A DNA stretch of 64,000 bases from Pseudomonas sp. RGM2987 (lineage in GTDB: Bacteria > Pseudomonadota > Gammaproteobacteria > Pseudomonadales > Pseudomonadaceae). The stretch covers positions 1 through 64,000 of the forward strand of contig NZ_JALJDX010000210.1 of NCBI RefSeq assembly GCF_022952855.1, read 5' to 3'. The position numbers and the translations under genes were made by a program. The notes under the pieces were generated by a model. It did no database searches. It had not been told where the DNA came from and saw only the letters and a list, made by a program, of their open reading frames with translations. Of this stretch, positions 22,192 through 31,925 are shown in pieces (position 1 is the stretch's first letter; each line of letters opens with the position of its first letter).

Positions 22192-24015
22192 ATGACCGAA
22201 CTGTTTGATCCCAGTGCTTTTTTGTCCACATGCAGCGGCCGCCCAGGCGTCTACCGCATGTTCGACAGCGACGCGCGCCTGCTTTATGTCGGCAAGGCCA
22301 AGAATCTCAAGAACCGCCTGGCGAGCTATTTCCGCAAAACCGGTCTCGCCCCGAAGACCGCTGCCCTTGTAGGGCGCATCGCGCAAATCGAAACCACCAT
22401 CACCGCCAATGAAACCGAAGCGCTGCTGCTCGAGCAGACGCTGATCAAGGAATGGCGTCCGCCGTACAACATCCTGTTGCGCGACGACAAATCCTACCCG
22501 TACGTGTTCCTGTCCGACGGGGCGTTTCCGCGCTTGAGCATCCATCGTGGCGCAAAAAAGGCAAAGGGCCGGTATTTCGGGCCTTATCCCAGCGCCGGGG
22601 CGATTCGTGAAAGCCTGAGCCTACTGCAGAAGACGTTCTTCGTTCGCCAATGCGAGGACAGCTACTACAAGAATCGCACCCGACCGTGCCTGCAATATCA
22701 GATCAAGCGCTGCAAGGCGCCGTGCGTGGGGCTCGTCGAGCCCGAGGTCTACGCCGAGGATGTGCGCCACTCGGTGATGTTCCTCGAAGGCCGCAGCAAT
22801 GCGTTGACCGATGAGTTGTCGGCGGCCATGGAAGAGGCGGCGATCAACCTTGAATTCGAAAAAGCCGCCGAGCTGCGCGACCAGATCGGCCTGCTGCGTC
22901 GGGTCCAGGATCAGCAAAGCATGGAAGGCGGCAGTGGCGATGTTGATGTGGTCGCCTCATTCATCAACCCGGGCGGCGCCTGCGTGCACTTGATCAGCGT
23001 GCGGGGCGGGCGGGTGCTGGGCAGCAAGAACTTCTTCCCCCAGGTGGGTATCGAGGAAGACGTCGCGCAAGTCATGTCGGCGTTTCTTGGCCAGTATTAC
23101 GTCAGCAGTCCGGAGCGCGACTTGCCGAGCGAGTTGATCGTCAACGTGGTCCACGAAGACTTCCCAGTCCTGATCGAGGCCATTCACACATTACGCGGTC
23201 GCGAGTTGACCATCAGCCACCGCGTTCGCGGCACCCGCGCCCGCTGGCAGCAACTGGCGGTGACCAACGCCGAGCAGGCCCTCGGCGCGCGCTTGGCCAA
23301 CCGCCAGCACGTGGCGGCGCGGTTCGATGCCCTGGCCGACGTCCTCAACCTCGACGAGCCACCGCAGCGGTTGGAATGCTACGACATCAGCCATTCCAGC
23401 GGCGAGGCCACCGTGGCGTCTTGCGTGGTGTTCGGCCCGGAAGGCCCGATCAAGTCAGACTACCGCCGTTACAACATCGAGGGCGTGACCCCGGGCGACG
23501 ACTATGCGGCGATGCACCAGGCGCTGATGCGTCGCTTCGGCAAGCTGAAGGACGGGGAGGGCAAGTTGCCGGACATCCTGCTGGTGGACGGTGGGAAGGG
23601 CCAGCTGTCCATGGCCCGTGATGTGCTCAACGAGCTGATGGTCCCTGACCTGATTCTGCTGGGCGTGGCCAAAGGCGCAACCCGCAAGGCCGGGTTCGAG
23701 ACCCTGTACCTGAACGACGCCGCCCATGAATTCACCCTGAAGGGCGATTCGCCGGCGCTGCACTTGATCCAGCAGATCCGCGACGAAGCCCACCGTTTCG
23801 CAATCACCGGCCACCGCGCCCGCCGTGGCAAGACCCGTCGTACGTCTACCCTGGAAGGAGTCGCCGGGGTCGGGCCGACGCGGCGCCGCGACCTGCTAAA
23901 ACATTTTGGTGGATTGCAGGAGCTGTCTCGTGCCAGCATCGAAGAGATAGCCAAAGCACCCGGTATCAGTAAAAAGCTCGCTGAGTCGATTTATGCAAAC
24001 CTGCACAGCGAGTAG
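22192..24015 (+). CDS. uvrC: Excinuclease ABC subunit C
   Basis: A 607-residue UvrC. The N-terminal GIY-YIG nuclease domain starts near residue 15 ([20 protein letters not shown]). A UVR motif ([19 protein letters not shown]) is near 215. The RNase H-like C-terminal nuclease ([12 protein letters not shown]..; [10 protein letters not shown]) is at about 395-460, and a helix-hairpin-helix pair ([27 protein letters not shown]) is at the end. It makes the 3' and 5' incisions around UvrB-bound lesions. It is almost certainly co-transcribed with gacA. Confidence 0.97.
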   Translation: MTELFDPSAFLSTCSGRPGVYRMFDSDARLLYVGKAKNLKNRLASYFRKTGLAPKTAALVGRIAQIETTITANETEALLLEQTLIKEWRPPYNILLRDDKSYPYVFLSDGAFPRLSIHRGAKKAKGRYFGPYPSAGAIRESLSLLQKTFFVRQCEDSYYKNRTRPCLQYQIKRCKAPCVGLVEPEVYAEDVRHSVMFLEGRSNALTDELSAAMEEAAINLEFEKAAELRDQIGLLRRVQDQQSMEGGSGDVDVVASFINPGGACVHLISVRGGRVLGSKNFFPQVGIEEDVAQVMSAFLGQYYVSSPERDLPSELIVNVVHEDFPVLIEAIHTLRGRELTISHRVRGTRARWQQLAVTNAEQALGARLANRQHVAARFDALADVLNLDEPPQRLECYDISHSSGEATVASCVVFGPEGPIKSDYRRYNIEGVTPGDDYAAMHQALMRRFGKLKDGEGKLPDILLVDGGKGQLSMARDVLNELMVPDLILLGVAKGATRKAGFETLYLNDAAHEFTLKGDSPALHLIQQIRDEAHRFAITGHRARRGKTRRTSTLEGVAGVGPTRRRDLLKHFGGLQELSRASIEEIAKAPGISKKLAESIYANLHSE

Positions 24016-24047
24016 AATGCCCGTTAACTTCGCAGCCAGTTGTGCCG

Positions 24048-24608
24048 ATGAATATTCCAAACCTGATTACCGTTCTACGCGTCCTGCTCATCCCGATCTT
24101 CATAGTGCTGTTCTATTTGCCGTACCACTGGAGCTACATGGCCTCGGCCTCGGTCTTCGCTTTCGCTGCCGCGACCGATTGGCTGGACGGCTACCTGGCC
24201 CGACGCCTGGAGCAGAGCACGCCGTTTGGCGCATTCCTCGATCCGGTGGCCGACAAGCTGATGGTCGCGGTGGCCCTGGTGCTGCTGGTGCAGGAACACG
24301 GCAACCTCTGGCTGACCCTGCCGGCGGCGGTGATCATCGGCCGTGAAATCGTCGTCTCGGCACTGCGCGAGTGGATGGCCGAACTGGGCGCCCGCGCCCA
24401 GGTCGCAGTGTCGAACCTTGGCAAATGGAAAACCGCCGCCCAGATGCTCGCGCTGGTGATCTTGCTGGCGAACCCGTCGGACTTCAGCTTCTGGGTCCTG
24501 CTGGGCTACGCGCTGTTGCTGGTCTCCGCCGGCCTGACGCTCTGGTCGATGGTCCAATACCTGCGCGCCGCCTGGCCGCACCTGCGGACCGACGTGGACC
24601 CGAAATAA
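24048..24608 (+). CDS. pgsA: Phosphatidylglycerophosphate synthase
   Basis: A 186-residue CDP-alcohol phosphatidyltransferase starting [20 protein letters not shown]. The signature D-G-x2-A-R-x8-G-x3-D-x3-D is present as [20 protein letters not shown] followed by VADK, near residues 45-70. Four or so transmembrane helices place it in the inner membrane. It makes phosphatidylglycerol phosphate from CDP-diacylglycerol and glycerol 3-phosphate. The ATG at 24048 gives the family N-terminus; a GTG two codons upstream is also in frame. It follows uvrC by 32 bases and precedes tRNA-Gly. Confidence 0.95.
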   Translation: MNIPNLITVLRVLLIPIFIVLFYLPYHWSYMASASVFAFAAATDWLDGYLARRLEQSTPFGAFLDPVADKLMVAVALVLLVQEHGNLWLTLPAAVIIGREIVVSALREWMAELGARAQVAVSNLGKWKTAAQMLALVILLANPSDFSFWVLLGYALLLVSAGLTLWSMVQYLRAAWPHLRTDVDPK

Positions 24609-24670
24609 AACTTTTTGAATCAAAGGCTTGACGGCGTAATCTGAATCTATAGAATGCGCCACACCAAGAC

Positions 24671-24746
<76 letters not shown>

Positions 24747-24792
24747 GATATAGCGCTACAGAGTTCCAATGAATTCTGTAAGTGATTGAAAT

Positions 24793-24815
24793 AAGGGCCG
24801 AAAGGCTCTTTTTTC
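24793..24815 (+). terminator. Terminator after tRNA-Gly, island-side copy
   Basis: A short hairpin, agggcc-gaaa-ggctct (one G-T pair), followed by a run of T. It lies 47 bases after the tRNA. It differs from the terminator beyond attR at 40003-40034, which was presumably the tRNA's original one, so the island brought its own. Confidence 0.6.
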
Positions 24816-24981
24816 GTTCTGGCGGAAACCACTGAAATCCAGCGGTATCCGGTGCTTTTAAGTCCCGATTTAAGTCCCGACTGGGAAATTTGAATTTAGA
24901 CGAGCACCGAATCGGTTTTTCGCTGGAGCAGCTCGGTTAGCGAGAGAAGCATCTGGCCCTGACTCTGTTCAGGAGCTCGCT

Positions 24982-26529
24982 ATGGCACTCTCGGATACGA
25001 CCGTTCGGCAAGCCCGAATCACTGGCAATGACTACACGATAGGCGACACGGATGGGCTTGCGCTCAACGTGACCGCCCGCGGCGGGAAAATCTGGCGTTT
25101 CCGATACTACTGGGCGGGCGTGCAGAAGCGCATGTCTCTGGGTAGCTATCCGCAAATCAGCCTTAAAGAAGCCCGTGCCCGACGTGATGAGGCTCGCGCC
25201 TTAGTTGCCCAAGGCATCAATCCATATGAGCATCGTAAACGGCAGCGTCGTGCTGTTCGTTTTGCGGCAGAGCATACCTTTGAGGCCGTGTTCAATCAGT
25301 GGGTGGAGTTCCGCAGGCTGAGCCTGAAGGAAGGTCGCCAGAGCACACTCTCGCAGATCTTGCGAATCTTCAACAAAGACGTTTTGCCCACGCTGGGTGG
25401 ACGCTCCATCTACGATATCAATCGTCACGATCTGTTGGATTTACTCAGCAGAATTGAACAGCGCAAGGCCTTCACGACCGCCGAAAAATGCCGGACCTGG
25501 TTCAACCAATTGTTCCGCTATGCGCTAGTGAAGATCGAGGGGCTGGAGCACAACCCAGCGTCAGACCTTGACGTAGTTGCCCTCCCCAAACCTCCGGTTA
25601 CGCACAATCCATTTCTCCGAATGGACGAGCTCCCGGCATTGATGGCTGCTCTTCGAAACTACGGTGGCGCCAACCAAACTCGGCTGGCCTTCGGTTGTTG
25701 CTGCTGACCGGCGTCCGCACGGGCGAGTTGCGGTTGGCTACACCTGACCAGTTCGATCTGGAAAAGCGGTTGCGGGTCATACCGGCGGAGGTGGTGAAAC
25801 AGCTCCAGCTAGCCATGCGAAAGCCAGGTAAGCAGATTCAAAATGTACCGCCCTACATTGTCCCGCTGTCGGTTCAGGCGCTTGAGATCGTGCGTCACTT
25901 GCTGGACCAGGTTGTCCCCGCACAGTGCTACTTGTTTGCGCATCGAAGCGACCTGAGCAAGCGTATCAGTGAGAACACGCTGAATGGCGCGTTACGTCGG
26001 ATGGGGTATGCCGATCAACTCACCGGTCATGGGATGAGGGCACGATCTCGACGGCGCTGAACGAGATCGGATATCCCAAGGTGTGGGTGGATGCCCAGCT
26101 TTCTCATGCCGACCCGGACAAGGTGAGTGCGGCCTACAATCACGGGAAAACGTGGAGCAGCGCCGGACCATGATGCAGGATTGGGCGAACCGTCTGGATC
26201 TGTGGGGGCAGGGCCAGCTGAAAGCGGCAAGTTCTCCGCTTACCATTCGTCTAGAGGGTGCAGCTTCGTTACCTTCGTTGGAAAACGCGAACACAAACGC
26301 CGTTCTGTACGGCAGTGGCTTCCCAGCGACGACGGTCCCAGCCTCCAAAACATCCGCCGACGGGTACTGGGGCGATCTGACGGTCCTTTCTTCAATGCAT
26401 CGAGCCTTCGAAGGTGTCTCGGGCATCTGTTTCGGTATATCGGTGTCTGCTAGCTTTCTGGAAGCCACCGTCAATACAGCAGCAGTGGCGCGGCACCATG
26501 GTATCGAGGCTTTCGTGAACATGTCTTAG
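24982..26529 (+). pseudogene. P4-type tyrosine-recombinase integrase, three frameshifts
   Basis: The N-terminal part (24982-25707) has the DUF4102/P4-integrase start (DTDGLALNVTARGGKIWRFRY) and core-binding domain. The frame breaks near 25685 and continues with the catalytic Arg motif LLLTGVRTGELRLA. It breaks again near 26042 just after TGHGMRA (His-x-x-Arg), and again near 26140 just before the region holding the nucleophile Tyr. The last part runs to 26529 (MMQDWANRLDLWG). All catalytic boxes are recognisable but lie in different frames, so an active protein is unlikely. Homopolymer sequencing errors could mimic one lesion but hardly three. Confidence 0.88.
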
Positions 26530-26723
26530 GTCAAAAAAATCGCACAGCGCCAATAGTCCGGGCGCATGCGGCAGCCAAAGCGTCCATGGTCATGCCGTGA
26601 TATTTCGGTTTAGCTGCCTGTCACGAGACATTTTCGGTGGTCGCACGAGTGAGCCTCAGCCATGCGACGGATTATGTGATGGTCGTTTTACTACTTACCT
26701 ACGGCGGGTTTAGAGTCCACGTC

Positions 26724-26741
26724 ATACCAATCGTTTGGTAT
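26724..26741. promoter_or_regulatory. Palindromic operator candidate ATACCAA-TCGT-TTGGTAT
   Basis: A perfect 7-base inverted repeat with a 4-base spacer lies 119 bases upstream of the Crp/Fnr-type gene. Size and symmetry suit a TetR-family operator, and a TetR gene lies at the far end of the same island. The 330-base region 26530-26859 otherwise contains AT-rich promoter-like DNA and the GAGGAG ribosome site of the regulator. Confidence 0.5.
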
Positions 26742-26859
26742 TAACTGTGTACAGTCCGAGCTTAGCTCGCAACGTAAGCGTCGGATAACGTTCTATACAT
26801 CTCAAGTGCCTGCTTGGTTGTTGTGAACATCAATCGATTAGCCGAGGAGAACAATAAAA

Positions 26860-27552
26860 ATGAGTGGCTTCAACTGGGTTGAGGATCTTAGCGCTAGCGT
26901 ACGTAAGGCACTGATAGACAAAGCGCGCATCAAAGTCTTCGCTGATGGCTGCACCATCTATGCGCAAGGTGACGTTGTGACCGATGTTTTTCAGATCATC
27001 ACCGGTGAAATCAGGCAATGCATCCTTACCCCGGATGGCCAAGAAGTCCTCATGTATATCTACCGCTCAGGGGATTTGGTCGGGGACAGTTCAGTGGTTG
27101 AGGATGACCCCTATTCGGTGACCATACTGGCGAGAGGGGAGGTTACCGCGAGAGCTTGGTCAATCAAGGATTTCGCGGCCCTGCGCACAGCACATCCAGA
27201 AATTGAGGCTGCGATCTCTGCCCAGAGCAGCCGGCGTTTGCGCAGTACCCTAAAGCTCCTCGAGGAACTGCTCACGCAGCCTCTAGCCGCTCGCGTTGCA
27301 TCCCGTGTTTTTTGGCTCTCAAAAATGATTGGGGCATCGCCTGATGGTGCTGATTTGTCTCTGTCACAAGCCGATTTAGGCTTGATGGTGGGGAGCGCTA
27401 GGCAAAACGTTAATCGAGTAGTGCAGGAACTGCGCAAGCTAAAACTCATCGAAACCGAGTACGGCAGGGTGGTCGTAAGGGATCCCGAGGGCCTGAAGCG
27501 TTACATCAGTGAGCACCAACGCCACAGTCGAGATGATCTCTCTGATCAGTAA
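26860..27552 (+). CDS. Crp/Fnr-family transcriptional regulator
   Basis: A 230-residue regulator. The cyclic-nucleotide-binding-type beta-roll is at about 20-130 (FADGCTIYAQGDVVTDVFQIITGEIRQ; MYIYRSGDLVGDSSVVEDDPY), followed by a long dimer helix. The winged helix-turn-helix at about 165-210 reads LSQADLGLMVGSARQNVNRVVQELRKLKLIE. No Fnr-type cysteine cluster is visible at the N-terminus, so oxygen sensing is unlikely; the ligand is unknown. GAGGAG precedes the ATG. It is the first intact gene of the island and probably controls the catabolic genes downstream. Confidence 0.88.
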   Translation: MSGFNWVEDLSASVRKALIDKARIKVFADGCTIYAQGDVVTDVFQIITGEIRQCILTPDGQEVLMYIYRSGDLVGDSSVVEDDPYSVTILARGEVTARAWSIKDFAALRTAHPEIEAAISAQSSRRLRSTLKLLEELLTQPLAARVASRVFWLSKMIGASPDGADLSLSQADLGLMVGSARQNVNRVVQELRKLKLIETEYGRVVVRDPEGLKRYISEHQRHSRDDLSDQ

Positions 27553-27576
27553 TTGGCTCTGCGAGCAAATATCCAA

Positions 27577-27602
27577 AACATTGTCTTCTGGAAGACGTTG
27601 TT
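27577..27602. promoter_or_regulatory. 26-base imperfect palindrome before the acyl-CoA ligase
   Basis: The core GTCTTC-TG-GAAGAC is perfect and the outer bases extend the symmetry to 10 of 12 pairs. It lies 76 bases before the ligase ATG and 24 bases after the Crp/Fnr stop. It could be the binding site of that regulator, or a weak terminator; no T-run follows, which favours an operator. Confidence 0.4.
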
Positions 27603-27677
27603 GATTTTAGATATCACCTAGCATCGGTCTCGAAAGCGCCACCCAAAAATAATCAGGGCGCTTCTGGAGACTTTTCG

Positions 27678-29243
27678 ATGGCTGAGTTGACTCTGGCCAA
27701 TGTTGCTCGCGCAACGGCCAAGACGCGTCCCGATCAAACCGCCTTGGTATTCGGCGACCGGAAGACGAGTGTTCACGAGCTAGATTATCGCGCTAACCAG
27801 GTTGCCAATGGATTGATGTCCTTGGGTGTGACCGATCAAGAGCGCATCGCCATTTTGGATAACAGTAGCGACCAGTTCTACGAGATTTGGCTGGGTTCGG
27901 CCCGTGCCAATCTTGTGCTGACTCCGCTGAACAGCCGCCTTTCTGCACCTGAGGTTCTTCAGGTGCTTTCCGATTGCCTTCCTCGCGTGCTGTTCGTAGG
28001 ACCCTCATTTGAGGGACTTATCGAGGAAATTAAAACCCAGTTGACCTTCGTTGAGCATTTTTTCGTAACCGGCAGCGCCTACGCGCGATGGCGGGATGAA
28101 CATTCGGCGATTGCGGTTGAGTCTAAAATGCTGCCGTCCGACGACTGCCTTCAGATCTACACCAGTGGTACGACCGGCACTCCTAAGGGAGTTCGTTTAA
28201 CCAGCGATAATCTCTTTCTCGCGCCTCTATCGTCTCTCACTACAGGTGAACGCAGTCCCTGCGGCGACATTAGCTCAGATGATGTTGTTCTCCTCTGTTT
28301 GCCGCACGCTCATGTCGCAGGTGCAATGCTGGGCATCTACGGATTGGCTATGGGCTCGCGTGTCATTGTGACCAGCGAGTTTGTGCCAGCTGAGATAGCA
28401 GCGACCATTGATAAAGAGCACGTCACATTGACGCTGATGGTGCCTGTCATGATTCGTGGATTGCTCGCGGCAATGGAAAAAACAGGGCTGGCGTGCAAGA
28501 GCCTCAAAACCATTCTGTATGGCGCTGCGCCGATGGCAACCAGTCTGCTACGGCACGCCATGGAAGCACTGCCGAACAGTGGATTTGGTCAGCTTTATGG
28601 CCTCACCGAAACCTCTGGGCCGATCACCTATTTATCGCCTGAAGACCATCACTCCATCGTTTCCGGCAACGCCGATTTGGCGCTTTCATGCGGCGCTGCT
28701 ACTGCATCGGTTGAGCTTCGCGTTGTAGATCCATATGGATTGCCTCTACCACCAGGCGAAATCGGAGAGATCACCTGCCGGTCTTCACAGGTGATGAAAG
28801 GCTATTGGAAGCGACCAACGGAAACGTTGGCCGCTATTCAGGATGGCTGGTTCTATACCGGGGACATGGGCTATTTAGACGCGAGCGGCTATCTGTTCAT
28901 CTACGACCGTAAGCGCGACATGATCATTACTGGCGGTGAGAACGTATATCCCGCCGAGGTCGAAAACATTCTCTATAGCCACCCTGCGATCCAGGACGTT
29001 GCGATTATTGGCGTGCCCGATGAGCAGTGGGGAGAGGCAGTCAAAGCGGTAGCGGTGCTCAAGCCTGATGCCGTCCTTACATCCGATGAACTCATTGCAT
29101 ACGTCAAGGGCAAGGTGGCTAGTTTCAAGGTACCGAAGACCGTCGATTTCGCAAGCGATTTACCCCGCAACGCGACCGGTAAAGTACTTCGACGCCTGAT
29201 TCGCGAACCGTATTGGAACGCTCAGGGCCGAGGCGTGGCATGA
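27678..29243 (+). CDS. Acyl-CoA synthetase (AMP-forming)
   Basis: A 521-residue fatty/aromatic acyl-CoA ligase of the ANL superfamily. The phosphate loop is IYTSGTTGTPKGVRLT near 158, the A5 motif GQLYGLTETSGP near 308, and the hinge YTGDMGYLDASGYLFIYDRKRDMIITGGENVYP is at about 393-425. The catalytic Lys is in PRNATGKVLRR near 506. It activates a carboxylic acid as its CoA thioester using ATP, the entry step to the pathway encoded downstream. The substrate cannot be read from the sequence. An ATG with a GGAG-type site starts it. Confidence 0.9.
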   Translation: MAELTLANVARATAKTRPDQTALVFGDRKTSVHELDYRANQVANGLMSLGVTDQERIAILDNSSDQFYEIWLGSARANLVLTPLNSRLSAPEVLQVLSDCLPRVLFVGPSFEGLIEEIKTQLTFVEHFFVTGSAYARWRDEHSAIAVESKMLPSDDCLQIYTSGTTGTPKGVRLTSDNLFLAPLSSLTTGERSPCGDISSDDVVLLCLPHAHVAGAMLGIYGLAMGSRVIVTSEFVPAEIAATIDKEHVTLTLMVPVMIRGLLAAMEKTGLACKSLKTILYGAAPMATSLLRHAMEALPNSGFGQLYGLTETSGPITYLSPEDHHSIVSGNADLALSCGAATASVELRVVDPYGLPLPPGEIGEITCRSSQVMKGYWKRPTETLAAIQDGWFYTGDMGYLDASGYLFIYDRKRDMIITGGENVYPAEVENILYSHPAIQDVAIIGVPDEQWGEAVKAVAVLKPDAVLTSDELIAYVKGKVASFKVPKTVDFASDLPRNATGKVLRRLIREPYWNAQGRGVA

Positions 29244-29349
29244 GTCGGTTGTAAGCCACCTTTCTGATGAACTCACCACAGTAAAAAAACCTCGCAAATG
29301 CGGGGAGCGCAATCGGCTTGCCGATAAAAACTCAAGTAGGAGATGAAAC

Positions 29350-30138
29350 ATGACCGTTAAATTTGAAATGGATGGCCCGCTGGCAATCGCAACCTTCTGC
29401 GACGGCCCGATGAATCTTCTCACTTTCAATTCGTTTCGCGGCTTGATGGATGCAGTGGAACAGGCAATTGAAAACAAAGCGCGTGCCTTTTTGACTTTGG
29501 CTGAAGGCGACCACTTCTGCGCCGGCGCTCACATCATCGAAAACTTCGTGGGCCAGGACGCAAACTTTGCTCGGCGCATGTTGAGCCGCTCTATTCCAGA
29601 GATGCAGCGTTTCGAGAATCTACCGTTTCCAACAGTTGTAGCCGTGCGCGGTATGTGTCTGGGCGGCGGCTGCGAGATGGCTCAAATCCACGACATCATC
29701 TTTGCCGGAGAGGGCGCAAACTTCGGCCAGGTGGAGGCTCGTATTGGTACCACTACATTGCTCGGCGGGGCACAACGACTGGTCGCCCGAGTAGGACTTG
29801 CACGCGCGAAAGAGATGGTTTTCTCAGCCGGTATTTACGATGCTAAAACCATGCTCGATTGGGGCTTGATCAACCGAATCATCCCTGATGCTGAAGTCGA
29901 AGCTAAAGCGCGCGCTTACGCGATGAAGTTAGCCAATGGCCCAACTGTTGCCTATGCAGCCTCCAAGCACCTTATCAATACCGCAGTCGGCTTTGGTCAG
30001 TCAGCAGCTGATCAGCGTGTAATCGAGTCAGGGCCGGCCACCTTTGCGACCCGCGACATGATGGATGCAGTCAACACGTTTGCCACTGAAGGTGCCGACT
30101 CTCTGCTTAAAGGCACCCTGAAATTCACCGGCGAGTGA
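29350..30138 (+). CDS. Enoyl-CoA hydratase/isomerase family protein
   Basis: A 262-residue crotonase. The CoA-binding and oxyanion-hole motifs are HFCAGAHIIENF near 57 and VRGMCLGGGCEMAQIHDIIFAGEGA near 100. The active-site region is GQVEARIGTTTLLGGAQRL near 126. It hydrates or isomerises an enoyl-CoA. The gene is preceded by AGTAGGAG and followed after 10 bases by the acyl-CoA dehydrogenase. The upstream spacer (29244-29349) has two small hairpins (including ATCGGC-TT-GCCGAT), perhaps RNA-processing points. Confidence 0.9.
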   Translation: MTVKFEMDGPLAIATFCDGPMNLLTFNSFRGLMDAVEQAIENKARAFLTLAEGDHFCAGAHIIENFVGQDANFARRMLSRSIPEMQRFENLPFPTVVAVRGMCLGGGCEMAQIHDIIFAGEGANFGQVEARIGTTTLLGGAQRLVARVGLARAKEMVFSAGIYDAKTMLDWGLINRIIPDAEVEAKARAYAMKLANGPTVAYAASKHLINTAVGFGQSAADQRVIESGPATFATRDMMDAVNTFATEGADSLLKGTLKFTGE

Positions 30139-30148
30139 GGTTAGTCCA

Positions 30149-31909
30149 ATGACTACCTACAAAGCCCCGGTAGGGGAATATCAGTTCCTTGCCAGCCACG
30201 TGCTGGCCAAGGAGTTCGATTTCATCGCCAATGACGACGCTTCGACCGAAACGCTGGGAGTGCTCTTAGAAAGTCTCGGCAGCTTCGTGAATGACCGCTT
30301 ACTTCCCATTGCATCTTCGGCTGATAGCTCTGGCTGCCGTGTCACCGCTGAGGGTGTTAAGGCGCCTGAGGGGTACAAGGACGCCTATCGAGCTTTCGTT
30401 GCCGATGGATGGGGAGGGATGCACACGGCGAAGGAGGACGGAGGCCAAGGTTTACCGCTGACATTCGGCTTTGCATGCGACGAAGTGTTAAGTAGCGGTG
30501 CGATGGCTTTCTCGCTCTACACAGCGATTCGTCTTGGCGTTTACGCCGTTCTTAAGCAGCTAGGCTCCGACTATTTGAAGGAGACATACCTCAGCAAGAT
30601 CGGCAGCGGCGAATGGAATGGCACGATGTGCCTGACCGAACCGCAGTGCGGTACTGACCTCTCGCTGATTCGCACCGCGGCAACTGACGCGGGAGATGGT
30701 ACGTATCGCGTTTCGGGAACAAAGATCTTCATTACCGGTGGCGATCACGACCTCACCAGCAACATTGTGCATCTCGTACTGGCGCGGGTTCAGGGAGGGC
30801 CTGCTGGTTTAGCTGGCTTGGGGCTCTTCATCGTTCCAAAGCGCAAACCCAGTGCTGATGGCCAGTGGGTTGAAGCTAACGGCGTGGTTTGTTCTCGCGT
30901 GGAAGAAAAGCTCGGCATCCATGCTTCGGCTACCAGCGAGTTACTGTTCGAAAACGCCCAAGCCTGGATTGTAGGTAAACCAGGTGAGGGCCTCTTCGGC
31001 ATGTTCAACATGATGAAGCTGGCTCGCCTGGGTACGCCATTTCAGGCAATTGGAGTTGCTGAAATGGCTACCCAAAAGGCTGTCAGCTATGCCTGTGAGC
31101 GGGTGCAAGGGCGAGATCTCGTGGGGGGCACCAAAGGTGCTATCCGCATTACTGATCATCCAAACATTCGTCGTGAAATAGTTCGGATGCGCACGCTGAC
31201 TGCATCTGCTCGGATGCTGGCTGTTACTGCAGCGCTGGTGAATGAGCAGACGTATTCAGAAGACGGTGTGCAGGTCATGACTGCGAATGTGCTTTTGCCC
31301 GTTCTGATGTCGGTGTCCAAAGCCGTGTGCAGTGAGATTGGTGTCGAGGTGGCTACCGCCTCGATGCAGACACACGGCGGGCACGGCTACATACGCGATA
31401 CCGGCGTTGAAGCTTTACTGCGAGATGTCCAGATCTTGCCTATTTACGAAGGCACCAACGACGTTCAGGCGCTTGATCTGGTGTTACGCCGTTTGGACGA
31501 TGGCCGCACTCAATCCGTAGATGCAGTCCTGTATTGGTTGCGCGAACAAATCACCGCGCTTCCAGATATTCAGGAATCGGATACCTATACCGAGCTGACC
31601 CGAAACACTCTCGACCAACTGGAGGAGGCAATCACTCTGCTCAAAGCAGACATGCAGTCTTCGCGCTTCGCGGCCCTGCAGTGTGCGCGCGAATTCCTCT
31701 GGATTATTGGTCATGCGGTCATGTCGACCATGTGGCTGCGGGTGCTCGGCGCGTTGAAATCCCCAGATCTACCTGTAGATCCCGCCGCGAAACGCGCAGA
31801 AGCAGAGTTTTATTTCGCATATCTGCTACCGGAAGTCGCATTGCGTATCGCTCGTTTAAAGGCCTCTGCCGAGATCGAGCGGGCGTTGACGGCCTATCCA
31901 GTTAACTAA
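30149..31909 (+). CDS. Acyl-CoA dehydrogenase, long form with extra C-terminal domain
   Basis: A 586-residue FAD enzyme, longer than the roughly 380-residue classical form and like the two-domain bacterial group. Signature MCLTEPQCGTDLSLIRT is near 157, the FAD motif KIFITGGDHDLTSNIVHLVLAR near 195, and QTHGGHGYIRDTGVEALLRDV near 409 followed by ILPIYEGTNDVQALDL. The catalytic base is probably the Glu of YEGTND. It introduces the alpha-beta double bond into the acyl-CoA made by the ligase. It needs an electron-transfer flavoprotein from elsewhere. Confidence 0.92.
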   Translation: MTTYKAPVGEYQFLASHVLAKEFDFIANDDASTETLGVLLESLGSFVNDRLLPIASSADSSGCRVTAEGVKAPEGYKDAYRAFVADGWGGMHTAKEDGGQGLPLTFGFACDEVLSSGAMAFSLYTAIRLGVYAVLKQLGSDYLKETYLSKIGSGEWNGTMCLTEPQCGTDLSLIRTAATDAGDGTYRVSGTKIFITGGDHDLTSNIVHLVLARVQGGPAGLAGLGLFIVPKRKPSADGQWVEANGVVCSRVEEKLGIHASATSELLFENAQAWIVGKPGEGLFGMFNMMKLARLGTPFQAIGVAEMATQKAVSYACERVQGRDLVGGTKGAIRITDHPNIRREIVRMRTLTASARMLAVTAALVNEQTYSEDGVQVMTANVLLPVLMSVSKAVCSEIGVEVATASMQTHGGHGYIRDTGVEALLRDVQILPIYEGTNDVQALDLVLRRLDDGRTQSVDAVLYWLREQITALPDIQESDTYTELTRNTLDQLEEAITLLKADMQSSRFAALQCAREFLWIIGHAVMSTMWLRVLGALKSPDLPVDPAAKRAEAEFYFAYLLPEVALRIARLKASAEIERALTAYPVN

Positions 31910-31925
31910 TAAACGAGAACCCAAC

